Below are positions 8,092 through 16,306 of a DNA stretch of 64,000 nt, one piece after another. Under the pieces are notes generated by a model. The model did not search any database. It was not told the DNA's origin and saw nothing but the letters and a program-made list of their open reading frames with translations. The position numbers and the translations under genes are program-made. The DNA comes from Streptomyces sp. NBC_00536. Lineage in GTDB: Bacteria > Actinomycetota > Actinomycetes > Streptomycetales > Streptomycetaceae. The stretch is from NCBI RefSeq assembly GCF_036346295.1, contig NZ_CP107819.1:3162001-3226000 (forward strand). Reading direction: 5' to 3'. Numbering within the stretch: the stretch's first letter is position 1; each line of letters starts with the position of its first letter.

Positions 8092-9573
8092 TCAGTCGAT
8101 CACCGGCGGGACAACACGACGGTTGCCCTGCCAGGTCTCTTCGTCCTCGGCCAGGTAATCCGGGCGCTCGCCCGACTGGTCGCCGCGCTTCTTTCCACCC
8201 GTACGAGCACCCGCGCCACCGTGGCCCATGGCACCGCCGGCGGCGCCACCGCCCTGGTTGCGCACGAGCCCCGAACCGCCCTGCGTGAACGGCTTTCCGC
8301 CCGTGGTCGAACGGCCACCCGCACCAGGCTGGCGGCCACCGACCACACCACCCGGCTCACTGGCCAGCCGGCGCCCGGTGGCCGAGCCACCCTGGCCGCC
8401 CGCGCCGCCCATCCCACCGGCACCGCCCATGCCACCGGCCATACCGCGTCCGGCCTGGCCACCCTCATTGCCGATGACCGTGCCGCGCGGGATCGAGGAC
8501 TTGGGGCCGTTGGCGGAGACCGGACGGCCACCCGTGATGCCGGTGTCGCGCGGAGGCAGTCCCGCGACACCGCCGACCTTGCCGCCGGGAGCAGAGGTGT
8601 TCGGGAAGCCGCCAGGAACGCCGCCGATGGGCGAACGACCGCCGATGCCGCCACCGGGCGTCTTCATCCCGCCGATCGGCGGAAGCGGAAGGGGCGGGAT
8701 GGAACCGGTCGGACCAACACCATTGGGTCCGCCCGGCCCGACGCCGGTGGGCGTCCCCGGAAGCTGGGTGACCGGCTTGTCCGGCAGGGTCCCGACCGTG
8801 TTCAGGTCCACGTTCACGTTGCGGTCAGGGACGCTCGGTACGTGCGTCTGCCCCGGAGCAGGCCCTGTCGTCGTGGGCTGCCCGGTGTCGTGTGACGTCT
8901 GCTGTGACGGGGTGTGGGACACAGTGTCGGAGGAGCTGGCGTCACGCGATGCCGGGCCAGCGGTCTTATCGCCCACACTCTGACGCGCACCACCATCAGC
9001 ACCAGGGCGTTCGATCCCAGAACGCTGCCCGACGTCACTCTTCGGCACGAACCTCCCCGGCGGCGGCGGAAACGTAGGCGGCACCGCCGCGTTCATCTGC
9101 GTCGTCGACATCTCGTACGACTGCGCCAGCCTCGTCATCTGCTGGACCGCCTCGTGGTGGTCCCCGTTGAGCTTGGAGAAGGCCTTCTGGCCGACCTCCC
9201 GCGAGTCCGGGTCGTTGTGGAACTCCCTCGCCGCCTGGAGGTTGTCCGCCGCCGCCGTGTCGTACTTCGGCATGCTCGCCTTGACCTGGACGATCGTCGT
9301 GGCCGCCTCGATCATCCACTTGCCGCCGACCGTGCTGTACTCCCCCAGCTTCAGCGTCGCGTTGCCCGCGGTGTTGACCCACTCCTCGAAGTCTCGGGCG
9401 GCTTGGCCCTCCCAGCCCTCCACGCGGTAGTTCTTGAGGTCGTTGCCGATCTTCGTGATCGTGGTCGCGGCCTCCTGCAGCAGCTGGCCGCGCGACTTCA
9501 CCGTGTCCGCGTTGACCGGTGCGAGCATCGCCAGGAGTTCCTGGTGCGAGTGGCCCTCGAAATTGGTCGCCAT
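8092..9573 (-). CDS. WXG100/PPE-like protein with long Gly/Pro-rich C-terminal half
   Basis: 493 residues. Residues 1-160 form a helical region with W54-E55-G56 (YRVEGWEGQAARDF), matching the W-x-G turn of WXG100/PPE-type type VII substrates. About residues 165-470 are low complexity (Pro, Gly, Ala, Thr; many GG and GMGG runs), followed by a charged tail (RPDYLAEDEETWQGNRRVVPP) that could serve as a recognition end. The start codon overlaps the stop of the upstream gene (TAATG), so the two are translationally coupled and may form a PE/PPE-like pair. It lies just upstream of the mycosin gene. Probably exported by, or part of, a type VII-like apparatus. Confidence 0.82.
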   Translation of the reverse strand: MATNFEGHSHQELLAMLAPVNADTVKSRGQLLQEAATTITKIGNDLKNYRVEGWEGQAARDFEEWVNTAGNATLKLGEYSTVGGKWMIEAATTIVQVKASMPKYDTAAADNLQAAREFHNDPDSREVGQKAFSKLNGDHHEAVQQMTRLAQSYEMSTTQMNAAVPPTFPPPPGRFVPKSDVGQRSGIERPGADGGARQSVGDKTAGPASRDASSSDTVSHTPSQQTSHDTGQPTTTGPAPGQTHVPSVPDRNVNVDLNTVGTLPDKPVTQLPGTPTGVGPGGPNGVGPTGSIPPLPLPPIGGMKTPGGGIGGRSPIGGVPGGFPNTSAPGGKVGGVAGLPPRDTGITGGRPVSANGPKSSIPRGTVIGNEGGQAGRGMAGGMGGAGGMGGAGGQGGSATGRRLASEPGGVVGGRQPGAGGRSTTGGKPFTQGGSGLVRNQGGGAAGGAMGHGGAGARTGGKKRGDQSGERPDYLAEDEETWQGNRRVVPPVID

Positions 9574-10091
9574 TACATTTCACCCCCGTTGCCCGGGTGG
9601 CTCTTCGCCGCCGCCGCGGCCTGGTCGGCCGCCGCCTTCTGCGTGTCCAGCTTCGGGTCGTACCAGCCCTGGGCTTCGGTGTTCAGCCTCCGCATGCGCT
9701 GCTTGATCTCTTCGTCCATGTTCTGGTAGCTGACGCTCGAGGCCTGTACCGCGATGCCGAGTGCCTCGATCTGTACTCCCAGCGCCTTGGAAAGCTTCTC
9801 CAGCTCGGTACGGACCTTGTCGTACGCCGTGTAGAGGCCGTCCGCCTCGGGGAAGCCGTGGCCGAGGTCGGTCTTGCCCAGGGTGCCGTCCGCGATCTTG
9901 CCGTGGTCTGCCTGGGAGCCCTTCAGCTGCTCAAGGAGCGCGTCCACCCGCTGCTTGTACTTGGTCATCGGCTCGTGTTCGACGAACAGCGCCGGCATCT
10001 GGGCGGCGATCATCACCTGGTTCGCCACGACCGCCGCCGGTCCCAGGAACGGGATCGCCGCGATCACACTCTTGTCCACGTCCTCTGCCAC
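9573..10091 (-). CDS. Helical WXG-like partner protein, first gene of the cluster
   Basis: 172 residues: an N-terminal hydrophobic stretch (VIAAIPFLGPAAVVANQVMIAAQM), then amphipathic helices with Leu/Ala heptads (TKYKQRVDALLEQLKGS, KVRTELEKLSKALGVQIEAL). No signal peptide cleavage motif. The C-terminus ends in HPGNGGEM and its TAA stop overlaps the ATG of the next gene. It is the promoter-proximal gene of the six-gene minus-strand run. It probably pairs with the WXG/PPE-like protein; the exact family is unknown to me. Confidence 0.75.
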   Translation of the reverse strand: MAEDVDKSVIAAIPFLGPAAVVANQVMIAAQMPALFVEHEPMTKYKQRVDALLEQLKGSQADHGKIADGTLGKTDLGHGFPEADGLYTAYDKVRTELEKLSKALGVQIEALGIAVQASSVSYQNMDEEIKQRMRRLNTEAQGWYDPKLDTQKAAADQAAAAAKSHPGNGGEM

Positions 10092-10267
10092 GATGGCCTC
10101 CCCGACTCCCCGTATCCCCGTTGTCCCCGTGATTCCCCGTCAGTACGGCGTTTCCACCGCACCCCGTCCCCGAACTTCGCGCGCGTACGCAGACGTACAG
10201 ATCACTCTAGCGACCGCCACCGACAAGCCCCAAGTCCGATGTTGCAGGTGCAATGTGGGTCACACGG
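10092..10267. promoter_or_regulatory. Upstream region of the type VII-like cluster
   Basis: About 175 bases between the start of the first cluster gene and the stop codon of the molybdoenzyme large subunit. It should contain the promoter of the cluster. It is slightly richer in A/T than its surroundings (around TGTTGCAGGTGCAATGTG), but I cannot name -35/-10 boxes with confidence. Confidence 0.35.
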
Positions 10268-12748
10268 TCACGAGTTGGGCGCCGCGACCGCCGCCGATGG
10301 CCGGATCGGGAGCCTGTTGACCGGGCGGCCCGTCGCCGCGCGCACCGCCGAGGCCACCGCCGCCGGGGCCGTCACCACCGGGACCGCACTCGCAGCCTTC
10401 GCGCCGAAGGGCGCCACGACGTCCCGTTCCTCGACCAGTTTCACGATCCGCACGGTCGGCGCGTCCAGCGCCGTCGGCAGCGCGTAGCCCGTCAGGTCGG
10501 GGTGGCGGATGAGGCCCGCCGCCGAGCGGAGGTTCTCCGTCAGGGCCGCGCCGACGCCCTGGGTGACGCCCGCTTCGATACGGGCTTCCAGCTGGCGGGG
10601 GTTGAGGATCCGGCCGACGTCCTGGGCCACGGCCAGCTCGACCACGCGCACCGAGCCGAGTTCGATGTCCACGTCGACCACCGCGCGGATCGCGCAGAAC
10701 GCGAGCCCCACGAAGGCGTCGCCCTGCCCGTCCGCGTCCAGCGGTTCGGTCGGGTGGGGTCGGCACTGGGCCGTCGCCCAGAGTTCCTTGCCCGCCATGG
10801 CCTCCGCGACGGTGGTGGAGAACGCGCCGTCGTACGACGTGATCCGGCCATCCGTGATCTGGAGCAGCTCGGTGGACATGCCGAGCTTGTGGGCCATCGG
10901 CTGGAGCAGCTGCGTACGGACCATCTTGGCCGCCCGCTCCACCGCCCCGCCCGACACCCACGTGTGGCGGCCGTGCGCCGACGCGCCCGCGGGCGGCTGG
11001 TCCGTGTCGACCGGGGCCGTCACCACCTCGTCCACGCCCAGCACTTCCTGGACGATCTGCCGGGCGAGCGTGGCGAAGCCCTGTCCGGTGTCGACGGCCG
11101 CGCAGATCACCGTCGCGACGCCGTCCTGCACCTTCACGGTGGCCGTGGACACCTCGTCGGTGCCCTCCGCGCCGAGCATGTGCACCATGCCCACGCCGTA
11201 CCCGACGCCGCGCCGCACCGCGCCCGGTTCGCCCGCGCCCTCGGGGCCGCCGGGCAGCAGCCACTCCTCCTCCGGCGTGTCCTTGGGCAGCGAGGGGAGT
11301 TCGAAGTCGCGCACCGCGCGCAGCAGTTCGGCCACCGGCGCCGGGCAGGTGACGGTCTGTCCGGTGGGGAGCAGGTCGCCGGTCGCCAGGACGTTGCGCA
11401 TGCGCAGCTCGGCGCCGTCGATGCCCAGGGCCGCCGCCAGCTTGTCCATCTGGCCCTCGTACGCCGCGCACACCTGCATGGCGCCCTCGCCGCGGACGTG
11501 GCCCGACGGCGGGTTGTTGGTGCGCACGGCCCAGCCCTCGACGAAGGCGTGCGGGACGACGTACGGACCGCACGCGAAGGCGACGGCCGCGGCCAGCGAC
11601 TCCGCCGAGGAGTCGGCGTAGGCCCCCGCGTCCATCAGGATCTGGGCCTCCACCTTGACCAGCCGGCCCTCCGCGTCCGCGTGGTGGCGGTAGCGCAGCA
11701 GGGTCGGGTGGCGGTGGGCGTGCCCGAGGAAGGACTCCTCGCGGGTGGCGGCCAGTTTGACGGGGCAGCCGGTGCGCAGCGCGAGCAGGCCCAGCGGCAG
11801 CTGGAAGGCGGGGTCCTCTCGGTCGGCGGTCGCGCCCGGGACGCCGGTGACGACGACCTTGACCCGGTCGGGTTCGAGGCCGAAGCAGGCGGCCGCGAGG
11901 TCGCGGTCGGTGTGCGGGTCGGTGGAGGCGGTGTAGATCTCGACGCCGCCGTCGGGGCGCGGCACGGCGAGCCCGGCCTCGGCGCCGATGGGGGCGGGGT
12001 CCTGGCGGCCGATCCGGTACAGGCCTTCGACGACGACGTCGCCGACGGCCTCCGGGTCGCCGTAGCGGAGCGGGATGTGCCGGATCAGGTTGCCGTCGGG
12101 GTGCAGCGGCGGCGCGCCGAAGGAGTGTTCGGGGTCGGTGACCGCGTCCAGCAGCTCGTACTCGACCGCGATCGCGGCGGCGGCCAGCCGGGCCGTGTCC
12201 GGGTGGTCGGCGGCCACGGCGGCGATGGCTTCGCCGTGGTGGCGGACGAGGTCGTGGGCGAAGACCGGGCGGTCGGCGATGCGGCGGCCGTGGGTGGTGG
12301 CGCCGGGGACGTCGGCGTGGGTGACCACGGCCCGGACGCCCGGCATCTCCGCGGCGGCCGAGGTGTCGATGGAGCGGATCCGGGCGTGGGCGTGCGGGGA
12401 GCGCAGTACGGCGGCCCAGAGCAGGCCTTCGGCCCACAGGTCGGCGGCGTAGGGGAAGGTGCCCTCGGACTTGGCGCGCGAGTCCGCGGCGGGGACGGAC
12501 GCGCCGATTCCGCGCAGCACCTCGGGCTCGGCGGCCTCGGCCATCGCCGTGACGGAGAACGATCCGGTGGCGGGCCCCGTTCCCAGGGTCCCCGCTCCCA
12601 AGGTCCCCGTTCCCAGGGTTCCTGCTCCCAGGGTTCCCGCTCCCAAGGTCCCCGTTCCCACGGCGCCCGGTCCCACGGCCCCAGGCCCGGCCCCCGGTCC
12701 GGCCCCCGCGGCCGGTCCCGTCGCCGTCGCCGCGTCGTGCCCGCTCAC
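10268..12748 (-). CDS. Xanthine dehydrogenase family, molybdopterin-binding (large) subunit
   Basis: 826 residues from GTG at 12748, which overlaps the stop of the Fe-S subunit gene (GTGA). After a repetitive 60-residue leader (Gly-Thr-Leu/Gly-Ala-Val units) comes the CoxL/XdhB fold: AADLWAEGLLWAAVLRSPHAHARI, then GSVRVVELAVAQDVGRILNP near the end. The active-site region carries VRGEGAMQVCAAYE and DTGQGFATLARQIVQEVLG; the usual Q-G-x-G of CoxL is not obvious. The terminal GAKAASAVPVVTAPAAVASAV replaces the more common GE(P/A) of the catalytic Glu loop, so the catalytic base should be checked. It would bind the molybdenum cofactor and hydroxylate a purine or aldehyde. It forms an operon with the FAD and Fe-S subunits. 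Confidence 0.9.
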   Translation of the reverse strand: MSGHDAATATGPAAGAGPGAGPGAVGPGAVGTGTLGAGTLGAGTLGTGTLGAGTLGTGPATGSFSVTAMAEAAEPEVLRGIGASVPAADSRAKSEGTFPYAADLWAEGLLWAAVLRSPHAHARIRSIDTSAAAEMPGVRAVVTHADVPGATTHGRRIADRPVFAHDLVRHHGEAIAAVAADHPDTARLAAAAIAVEYELLDAVTDPEHSFGAPPLHPDGNLIRHIPLRYGDPEAVGDVVVEGLYRIGRQDPAPIGAEAGLAVPRPDGGVEIYTASTDPHTDRDLAAACFGLEPDRVKVVVTGVPGATADREDPAFQLPLGLLALRTGCPVKLAATREESFLGHAHRHPTLLRYRHHADAEGRLVKVEAQILMDAGAYADSSAESLAAAVAFACGPYVVPHAFVEGWAVRTNNPPSGHVRGEGAMQVCAAYEGQMDKLAAALGIDGAELRMRNVLATGDLLPTGQTVTCPAPVAELLRAVRDFELPSLPKDTPEEEWLLPGGPEGAGEPGAVRRGVGYGVGMVHMLGAEGTDEVSTATVKVQDGVATVICAAVDTGQGFATLARQIVQEVLGVDEVVTAPVDTDQPPAGASAHGRHTWVSGGAVERAAKMVRTQLLQPMAHKLGMSTELLQITDGRITSYDGAFSTTVAEAMAGKELWATAQCRPHPTEPLDADGQGDAFVGLAFCAIRAVVDVDIELGSVRVVELAVAQDVGRILNPRQLEARIEAGVTQGVGAALTENLRSAAGLIRHPDLTGYALPTALDAPTVRIVKLVEERDVVAPFGAKAASAVPVVTAPAAVASAVRAATGRPVNRLPIRPSAAVAAPNS
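12578..12682. repeat. Seven tandem 15-base repeats in the large-subunit gene
   Basis: Seven consecutive 15-mers of the type CGTTCCCAGGGTCCC, with one to four changes each, encode alternating Gly-Thr-Leu-Gly-Ala/Gly-Ala-Val pentapeptides in the leader of the molybdenum subunit. The unit is a multiple of three, so changes in copy number would keep the frame. Confidence 0.9.
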
Positions 12749-15081
12749 GCCATGCCTCCGTGCTGGTGGTCCGGGTGGATGCCGCCCTCGCCGGGCGCCG
12801 CCTGGTGCGGGATGCGCGGTTCCGCGCCCCCCGGAGAGCCGATCGGAGCGCCCGGAGAGCCGCCCGCCGCCGCCTCGGCGGCCGCCTCGCGCTCGGCGAC
12901 GACCTCGCCGACGGCCTCGATGACGCCCCGGTAGCCGGAGCACCGGCAGAGGTTGCCGCAGAGGGCCTGGCGGGTTTCCAGCTCGCTGGGGGCGTGGTTG
13001 CCCTCCAGCAGGTCGTGGATGGTCATGGCCATGCCGGGCACGCAGAACCCGCACTGGACGGCTCCCGACCGGCACAGCGCCTGCTGCACGTCGGAGAGTT
13101 CACCGTCGGTGGCCAGGCCCTCGACCGTACGGACCTCACTGCTCGCGGCGGTCGCGGCGGGCACCAGGCAGGAGGCGACCAGCCGGCCGTCGACCTGCAC
13201 GGCGCAGGCGCCGCACTCGCCCTGCGAGCACCCGTCCTTGGCGCCGGCCAGGCCGAGCCGCTCGCGCAGCACGTAGAGCAGCGACTCGCCGATCCAGGCG
13301 CCGGTGACGGGCCGGTCGGCGCCGTTGACGCGCAGCACGTAGGAGGCGAGGGGATGCTCCTCGTGCGCCGGTACCTGGGCCGGGACCTGGTCCGAGACCT
13401 CTACCGGTACCTGGGCCGGGACCTCTGCCAGGACCTGGTCCGGAAGCTGCGCCGCGGCCTCCACGGCTACCGGGTCCGGGGCCTGGTCGGCGACCGGTGC
13501 CTCCGCCGGTCCCGCGGCCTCTTCCTCGTACGTCGCCTGCGCGTCCGGGACCTCCGCGGGATCCCCGCCCCCGGGGGCCGTACCGGTTTCCCGGCGCTCC
13601 CCCTCGGCCCCGCCCGGCGCACCGCCGGCTCCGGCGAAGCCGGAGACAGGCCCGTGCCCGTGCTCAGGGCCCTGCCCGTGCTCGGAGGCGTGCCCCTGCT
13701 CCGGGCCGTGGACCTGCTCCGCGCCGTGGACCTCGGCGGCCGGGTGCGGGCGCTCCGCGGTCACCGGGGCCGCGGCGGCGCCGTGCGCGGCGTCGATGTC
13801 GGGGGCGGCCGGGTGCACCGGCCCCTCCCCGTGCGCCAGGTGGTCGAAGTCCTCCACGTGCTGGACGTGCTGGACGTGCTGGAGGTGGTCCGGGAGCGGC
13901 GTGCCCACGCCGGGGCCGCCGAGCACCCGCGGCCCGCGCGGCAGCGGCGTCGCCGTGCCCACGCCGGGTCCGCCCATCACCCGGCGCCCCGCGCCGAAGC
14001 CGGAGGCGGAGGGGGGAGCGGGGGCAGGGGCGGAGGCGGGCAGCGCGCCCGTGTTCATGGTCTGCTCGGGGTCGAGGGCGCCGAAGGCGTCGAAGCCGCC
14101 GCCGAGGGAGTCCCGCGGGTCGGCGCCGGGGCCGGGCACGGCCTGCGCGAGCGCGTCGGGCTCCGCGAACGGTTCCACCGCACGCTCGGCCACCGGCTCG
14201 CCCACCGGGTCCGCGAAGGTCTCCGCGTACGTCTCCGCGAACGTCTCCGCACCGGAGAACCCGAGGTCGGGCTGGGTGGCCCAGGGAGCCGCGGCGCCGC
14301 CCGGCAGGGTGGCCGGGGCCTGGCTCCAGTCGGCCTCCAGGCCGCCGTGGCGGAACTCGCCGGACTCCTCGGGCAGTTCCCCGTCGACGACGGGGATCGC
14401 CCACTGTCCGGTCTGCCCGGCCTGCCCCGTATGCGCCCCCAGGTCGAACTGGCCGGTATCGCCGGCCTCCGGGAAGCGCCACTCGGCGGTCGTGGTCCCG
14501 GAATCGAGCCCAGAGTCGTGCCCGGAATCGAGCCCCGCATCGTGCCCGGAGTCGTGCCCGTGGTCCTGCCCGTGCGCGTACCCGTACTCGTACGCGTGCT
14601 CGTACCCGGGAGCCACACCGGCACCAGATCCGGCACCCGCGTCGGGGCCCCCCTCCGGGCCCTGGTCCGCGTCGCCGTGCAGCCCGGCCATCGCGGACGC
14701 GGGCATCGGGATGACCGCCGGGATCGGGCCCAGCACCGGCGCGGGCGCGGCCTGCACGCGGGCGACGGGTTCCGCCGGGGCCGAACCGCCCGCCTCCGGC
14801 CAGCGCACCGGGAGCGTCCAGGTCCCGGTCGCGGCCGGGTCCGTACCGGCCGAGCCGAGCGGCACGATCATCGGCGGCGGCACGAACCCGTGCCCGGGGG
14901 CCGCCAGCGGCTCCCCGATGCCCGCCTCGCCCAGCATGTCGGGGGGCAGCTGCACGAACGCCGTCGCGTCCGAGTCGTACTCCCCGCCGTGCGGCACCGG
15001 CTCCCAGCCCCATGTGGTGCCCGCGCCGCCATTGCCCGTACCGTCGCTCACGCCGTCGCTCGCGTTCTCGTTCTCGCTCAT
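12745..15081 (-). CDS. Xanthine dehydrogenase family, [2Fe-2S] subunit with a giant disordered N-terminal extension
   Basis: 778 residues. Only residues about 578-735 are the normal CoxS-type subunit: plant ferredoxin-like cluster Cys618, 623, 626, 638 (DGCSQGECGACAV), and the second cluster with Cys677, 680, 712, 714 (CGFC, LCRC). Family members are usually 150-200 residues. The first about 577 residues are low complexity, rich in Gly, Ala, Pro, Glu and His, with His-rich blocks at about 161-195, 400-418 and 446-478 and a Val-Pro-Ala-Gln repeat just before the folded domain. The ATG at 15081 overlaps the FAD-subunit stop (ATGA), which fixes the start: the extension is translated unless an internal start is used. 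Transfers electrons from Mo to FAD. Confidence 0.9.
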   Translation of the reverse strand: MSENENASDGVSDGTGNGGAGTTWGWEPVPHGGEYDSDATAFVQLPPDMLGEAGIGEPLAAPGHGFVPPPMIVPLGSAGTDPAATGTWTLPVRWPEAGGSAPAEPVARVQAAPAPVLGPIPAVIPMPASAMAGLHGDADQGPEGGPDAGAGSGAGVAPGYEHAYEYGYAHGQDHGHDSGHDAGLDSGHDSGLDSGTTTAEWRFPEAGDTGQFDLGAHTGQAGQTGQWAIPVVDGELPEESGEFRHGGLEADWSQAPATLPGGAAAPWATQPDLGFSGAETFAETYAETFADPVGEPVAERAVEPFAEPDALAQAVPGPGADPRDSLGGGFDAFGALDPEQTMNTGALPASAPAPAPPSASGFGAGRRVMGGPGVGTATPLPRGPRVLGGPGVGTPLPDHLQHVQHVQHVEDFDHLAHGEGPVHPAAPDIDAAHGAAAAPVTAERPHPAAEVHGAEQVHGPEQGHASEHGQGPEHGHGPVSGFAGAGGAPGGAEGERRETGTAPGGGDPAEVPDAQATYEEEAAGPAEAPVADQAPDPVAVEAAAQLPDQVLAEVPAQVPVEVSDQVPAQVPAHEEHPLASYVLRVNGADRPVTGAWIGESLLYVLRERLGLAGAKDGCSQGECGACAVQVDGRLVASCLVPAATAASSEVRTVEGLATDGELSDVQQALCRSGAVQCGFCVPGMAMTIHDLLEGNHAPSELETRQALCGNLCRCSGYRGVIEAVGEVVAEREAAAEAAAGGSPGAPIGSPGGAEPRIPHQAAPGEGGIHPDHQHGGMA

Positions 15082-15989
15082 GAGGTCAGCGCCCTCCCCA
15101 GGGCCCTCCGTGCCAGTACCGCCACCGTGCGCCGCAAGTGCAGCACCGCGGGGGCCACCGCTTCGCCCTGGTCCGGTACGCAGGCGGCCGCGACGTATTC
15201 GCCGAAGGCCTCCAGCGCGTCCGGGGCCAGCGTGCGCTCCCCGTCCCAGTCGATCAGCGAGGCCACCCACTGCTCGGCTTCCAGGGGGCGCAGCGGCATC
15301 GGCGCGACCGCGCCCACCGCGATGCGCACGCCCCGGCGCGCGGGGTCGAGTACGAGCCCCACGGACGCCACCGCGCGCCCCGGGCCGGTCCGGCCCGTGG
15401 CCTTCAGGAACACCTGCGGGGCGTGCAGCAGGGGTACCCGGACGAAGCCGATGAGTTCACCGGGTCGCAACATTTCCCGCCCGGCCAGCAGGTGCGAGAC
15501 CGGGATCTCCCGGCGCGAGCCGCCCGGGCCCACGATGACGAGGACCGCCTCCAGCGCCGCCAGCACCGGCAGCGCGTCGCCGGTCGGGGCGGCCGTGGCG
15601 ATGTTGCCGCCGAGCGTGCCCGCGTTGCGGATCTGCGGCGGCCCGGCGGCGCGGGCGGCCGCGGCCAGGGCCGGGATCAGTGCCGCGAAGTCGGGGCGGC
15701 CCATCCGCGCGTGGGTGAGTCCGGCGCCGAGCAGGGCGTGGCCGTCCTGGTACTGCCAGCCGCGGATCTCGTTGATCCGGCCGAGGCCCACCAGTGCGGC
15801 CGGGCGCAGCAGCCCGGCGTTGACGGCGGCCATGAGGTCGGTGCCGCCGGCCACGGGCACGGCGGCGGGCATGGCGGCCAGCGCCGCCACGGCCTCGTCG
15901 AGCGAGGCCGGCAGCGTCACGGACTGCGTCGGCTGCGGCCCCTGAGGTGAATCCGGTGCGTGCAGTGCGTGCGGTGCGTGCGTGGTCAA
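15078..15989 (-). CDS. Xanthine dehydrogenase family, FAD-binding (medium) subunit
   Basis: 303 residues from a TTG at 15989 (MTTHAPHALHAPDSPQG). FAD-binding motifs are clear: VPVAGGTDLMAAVNAG near residue 45 and IRNAGTLGGNIATAAPTGDALP near residue 120, followed by the CO dehydrogenase flavoprotein C-terminal domain. The His/Ala-rich leader is short. It is the first of three translationally coupled genes (medium - Fe-S - large), each overlapping by four bases. It passes electrons from the Fe-S clusters to NAD+ or another acceptor. Confidence 0.92.
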   Translation of the reverse strand: MTTHAPHALHAPDSPQGPQPTQSVTLPASLDEAVAALAAMPAAVPVAGGTDLMAAVNAGLLRPAALVGLGRINEIRGWQYQDGHALLGAGLTHARMGRPDFAALIPALAAAARAAGPPQIRNAGTLGGNIATAAPTGDALPVLAALEAVLVIVGPGGSRREIPVSHLLAGREMLRPGELIGFVRVPLLHAPQVFLKATGRTGPGRAVASVGLVLDPARRGVRIAVGAVAPMPLRPLEAEQWVASLIDWDGERTLAPDALEAFGEYVAAACVPDQGEAVAPAVLHLRRTVAVLARRALGRALTS

Positions 15990-16283
15990 CCCAGCTGCCC
16001 CTTCCCGATGTCCCGGCGCTCACGCCTGTTCCGCCGTACGGTACGTGCTCACGACCGGGACGTGGCAACTCTGGCACATCTTCGGGGACGCCCGGCGCGA
16101 GGGTCGGCCGGGCGCCCCCGCCGGACCCGCGCCGTCGCCCGGCCCCGCCCGGCCCGCACCGACCTCCGCCCGGAACGCCCGTTTACCCACCTATCACCCG
16201 TATTCGAGGAAGAGTTCCCTTAATCTCCCCCACCGCTTCACCAGCCGCACACTGCTGCTTCACACAGTCGGCGGGACCCCGCC
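15990..16283. other. Intergenic region upstream of the molybdoenzyme operon
   Basis: About 290 bases holding the operon promoter (minus strand) and the 3' flank of the hexosaminidase gene. No small gene or hairpin that I would defend. Confidence 0.35.
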
Positions 16284-16306
16284 TCACACGGTCGGCGGGA
16301 CCCCGT
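16268..16306. repeat. Tandem duplication over the hexosaminidase stop codon
   Basis: The sequence GTCCCGCCGACNGTGTGA on the minus strand occurs twice in a row with a 24-base period, so the terminal residues VPPTV and the TGA stop are duplicated just downstream. The second copy is not translated. Confidence 0.75.

Noticed and set aside
10092..10267. Second tRNA 3' end as attR of an island
   Set aside because: No stretch matching the tRNA-Cys 3' end could be found.
12760..15945. A plus-strand frame of over 1000 codons opposite the molybdoenzyme genes
   Set aside because: It is the antisense shadow of the GC-rich minus-strand genes; its protein has no motifs, no ribosome binding site, and the minus-strand frames carry clear Cys and FAD motifs.
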